7,091 nt of DNA from Mucilaginibacter sp. GTDB taxonomy: Bacteria > Bacteroidota > Bacteroidia > Sphingobacteriales > Sphingobacteriaceae. The stretch spans positions 1 through 7,091 of the forward strand of contig JACMRC010000232.1 of NCBI GenBank assembly GCA_014376655.1, read 5' to 3'. Under the pieces are notes generated by a model. That model was not told the origin of the DNA. It saw only the letters and a program-made list of their open reading frames with translations, and did not search any database. This document shows positions 5,657 through 7,091 of the stretch, one piece after another. Each line of letters begins with the position of its first letter. The stretch's first letter is position 1. The position numbers and the translations under genes were made by a program.

Positions 5657-5673
5657 GCTGAAAAACATCAAAG

Positions 5674-5681
5674 TAGATTTG
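5674..5681 (+). promoter_or_regulatory. Candidate -7 box for the 5702 gene
   Basis: TAGATTTG is a full match to the Bacteroidota -7 consensus TAnnTTTG. It lies 20 bases before ATG5702 and predicts a leader of about 14 bases. The -33 position is weak: only TTAG or TTCG occurs at the expected distance. Confidence 0.45.
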
Positions 5682-5701
5682 CTGAACTAATTCTGATAGA
5701 T

Positions 5702-6301
5702 ATGAAAAATAATAGCAATGTTTTGTATGGCCTGGTTATCATGCTGGTTGGCGTAATTTATTTTCCCGTGCAGGCTCAGCAAAAAAAGGGCATTCATCGC
5801 GCTGACTTTTCCGGCGAATGGAGAGCTAAAGAGTCCATAAGTATGGGCGGAAATATTGTTTGCACCTACAGCGAGGGCGATCGTATGCTATATAAAGCGA
5901 TGAAAATAACACAGCAGGCAAATTTTTTAAGTATAGAGGTATCAGATCCATCTCCCAACCGAGGTCCGGCTAAAAGCCAGGAGAAGCTTATCTTCGATAA
6001 GGTAACCGAAATTGATAATAGCGTCCCGGGATTCGGGAAGAAGGTTACTGTAAAATGGTCGGCTGATGGCCAAACTATGACCGTGAATTCAGTTGTACGC
6101 CTGATGACTGCCACTCCTTACCATGTAAATGTTCAGAAACAAGAATTGGTTTACGTAACAGAGGTTTGGAAGTTGATCAATAATGGCAACTCTATTTCTG
6201 TGCAGACCAATGCCAAATCCGGCTTAATGGGCCGCGACCGCGAACGCAACTGGACGACCGTATTCGATAAAGCCACCTGGTATTCAAAGTTTTTTTTGTA
6301 A
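5702..6301 (+). CDS. Secreted beta-rich protein of unknown function, 199 aa
   Basis: Residues 1-25 form a signal peptide: a short basic N-terminus, a hydrophobic core (LYGLVIMLVGVIYF) and a VQA cleavage site before Gln26. The mature protein opens with ADFSGEWRAKES; the FSG(E/T)W start is common in small secreted beta-sheet proteins of this phylum with lipocalin-like or calycin-like character. Alternating strands follow (KAMKITQQANFLSIEV, KKVTVKWSADGQTMTVNS, LVYVTEVWKLINNGNSISVQT), ending near RDRERNWTTVFDKA. No catalytic motif is seen, and Cys54 is the only cysteine. The likely location is the periplasm or outside the cell. A run of eight T (6290-6297) lies immediately before the stop and encodes FF. 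It is divergent from GH59, and whether the two share a job is unknown. Confidence 0.7.
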   Translation: MKNNSNVLYGLVIMLVGVIYFPVQAQQKKGIHRADFSGEWRAKESISMGGNIVCTYSEGDRMLYKAMKITQQANFLSIEVSDPSPNRGPAKSQEKLIFDKVTEIDNSVPGFGKKVTVKWSADGQTMTVNSVVRLMTATPYHVNVQKQELVYVTEVWKLINNGNSISVQTNAKSGLMGRDRERNWTTVFDKATWYSKFFL

Positions 6302-6411
6302 CAGATCGACTTAGTTTGGTTGGGCAGCTGCTGTCCCGAGGTTTATAACTTCTAACTCCTATGCAATTAGTCTTTAGACTATTGTGTTCAAAACAAACAT
6401 TACGGAATGTA

Positions 6412-6504
6412 GGCGCAGACCACAAGTATAAGGGTCCTATAAGGCACAAGTAGCCTTTACCCACTTGCCCCGCCCGACATACTTGCGCCAGCATGGGAAG
6501 AGTT
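6412..6504. repeat. Structured sequence, probable end of a dispersed repeat
   Basis: GGCG (6412-6415) plus CAAGTAT (6423-6429) is complementary to ATACTTGCGCC (6479-6489), with a 7-base bulge. Inside it, GGC..AAGT (6443-6451) pairs with ACTTGCC (6463-6469). CACAAGTA occurs twice on the left half and ACTTG twice on the right, giving nested hairpins. Bases 6476-6504 recur imperfectly at 411-439. It fills most of the space after the 5702 gene and runs into the 3' end of the minus-strand gene at 6457. A non-autonomous palindromic repeat is my best guess; a genome-wide copy count would decide. Confidence 0.4.
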
Positions 6505-7077
6505 TTGATCTAATACATTAAGTTGATCTGGCAGTGTAGGATGGTTTATAAAATCTATGGTTTCTTTGATAAACCATTTCGGAGAATAACATTCAAGAAA
6601 GAATCTTGTTACCATGTGGTCTGAGATATAGAATGATTGCTTTCCCATTTCATGTGGCCTGAAAAAATAAGAAAATTCCGGCTCATCTGCATTTATCATG
6701 TCGTAACCTTGCTCAAAAGCATAACGTTTCAATAAGTCTATTTCCAGTAACATTATGATCACCATTTCACCTTTGAGGAAAGCTAAATAATCTGTCGTGC
6801 GTTGAAATATTTTAATAAATGGTAAACAAGCGGTTTCAGCGAATTTGCGCGCATTTAACGAAAAGTATAGTGGCGCGGAGTTGAAGCTCTTCAAAGGTTC
6901 ATCCGAAGGTTCGGATCGGTAAGCAATCCAGTAAATCAATCCCTCTTCCGGTTTACCGACGCAAGAGCCCTTTTTTTTTGCGATGTCTATATACTCATTC
7001 AGCTTTTGAATATAATGTTTTGTTTTTGAGGTTTGGCTAACCCGAATGCGCTGTTCTTTCATGCCGGGCACAGCCAT
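6457..7077 (-). CDS. Unrecognised soluble protein, possibly 5'-truncated by the window edge
   Basis: I do not recognise this protein. It has no signal peptide; a basic helical start (residues 7-37, KEQRIRVSQTSKTKHYIQK) leads into SCVGKPEEGLIYWIAYRSEPSDEP, a hydrophobic helix (LKGEMVIIMLLEIDLL, 101-115), FEQGYDMINADEPEFSYFFRPHEMGK, and a conserved-looking end SPKWFIKETIDFINHPTLPDQLNVLD (165-190). The last 15 or so residues (NSSHAGASMSGGASG) are low-complexity and encoded within the repeat at 6412-6504, so the stop is probably supplied by that repeat. ATG7077 and ATG7062 are both possible, but the frame stays open to base 7091 (Asp-Asp-Gln-Pro before Met), so the true start may lie outside. Nine consecutive A (complement of 6971-6979) encode Lys34-36. 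Confidence 0.65.
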   Translation of the reverse strand: MAVPGMKEQRIRVSQTSKTKHYIQKLNEYIDIAKKKGSCVGKPEEGLIYWIAYRSEPSDEPLKSFNSAPLYFSLNARKFAETACLPFIKIFQRTTDYLAFLKGEMVIIMLLEIDLLKRYAFEQGYDMINADEPEFSYFFRPHEMGKQSFYISDHMVTRFFLECYSPKWFIKETIDFINHPTLPDQLNVLDQNSSHAGASMSGGASG

Positions 7078-7091
7078 CGGCTGATCATCGA

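Larger units (their letters stand above)
5380..5701. other. 322-bp A/T-rich intergenic region between divergent genes
   Basis: This region separates the GH59 gene (minus) from the secreted-protein gene (plus). On the plus side a good -7 box lies at 5674-5681. On the GH59 side I see A/T-rich sequence (5400-5430, 5460-5480) but no pair of promoter boxes that I would defend. A 54-codon ORF (5492-5656) occupies much of the middle. No hairpin with a T-tract and no strong repeat was found. Confidence 0.5.

Noticed and set aside
6368..6381. TAGTCT-TT-AGACTA dyad after the 5702 gene as a terminator
   Set aside because: The loop would be only two bases, the stem is short and A/T-rich, and no T-tract follows.
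6192..6494. 100-aa minus-strand ORF across 6192-6494
   Set aside because: It overlaps the 3' end of the secreted-protein gene antisense, crosses the structured repeat and overlaps the 6457 gene. The translation is rich in Cys, Arg and Trp with no domain character, and is best read as non-coding repeat plus antisense.
1..7091. CRISPR array, toxin-antitoxin pair, phage or defence island
   Set aside because: There are no regularly spaced direct repeats, no recognisable Cas, integrase, transposase or restriction genes, and the gene pairs present have no toxin-antitoxin features.

Overview
The window looks like chromosome from a Bacteroidota bacterium, most likely of the Sphingobacteriaceae (Mucilaginibacter/Pedobacter type). 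The reasons are moderate GC, A/T-rich starts without Shine-Dalgarno sequences, several promoter candidates of the Bacteroidota form (TTTG about 19-21 bases before TAnnTTTR), and gene content: an OmpA protein with a type-3 thrombospondin calcium motif, a secreted family GH59 glycosidase, a stand-alone receiver protein and DUF5655-like proteins. The genus is inferred from protein character only.

Layout. At 1-70 are the probable tail of an upstream terminator and a perfect 18-bp inverted repeat. A small uncharacterised gene (96-317, +) follows. At 360-409 lies a decayed copy of the 5' end of the DUF5655 gene found 2.3 kb further on, promoter included; it is joined at 411 to a short sequence that recurs at 6476-6504. 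A single-domain response regulator (487-912, -) is divergent from a large OmpA-family gene (1186-2535, +), and promoter candidates for both sit in the shared intergenic region. OmpA ends at a strong rho-independent terminator (2559-2588). The DUF5655 gene (2659-3060, +) converges on a 126-aa conserved gene (3055-3435, -), their stop codons overlapping in the palindrome CTATAG.

Upstream of that gene on the same strand, 21 bases away, is the most recognisable functional gene: a 640-aa secreted GH59 enzyme (3457-5379, -), homologous to animal galactocerebrosidase over the TIM barrel, the beta-sandwich and the C-terminal lectin-like domain. The two minus-strand genes may form one transcript. The 322-bp region upstream of GH59 holds a possible 54-codon ORF and a promoter for a secreted 199-aa protein (5702-6301, +). 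A convergent, unrecognised gene (6457-7077, -, possibly running off the right edge) ends inside a structured sequence at 6412-6504 that looks like a dispersed repeat.

I see no CRISPR array, tRNA, rRNA, transposase or defence cassette. The most unusual material is the gene-fragment/repeat junction at 336-439 and its counterpart at 6412-6504, and the bacterial GH59 enzyme with its linked small gene. I do not see a convincing new multi-gene system.
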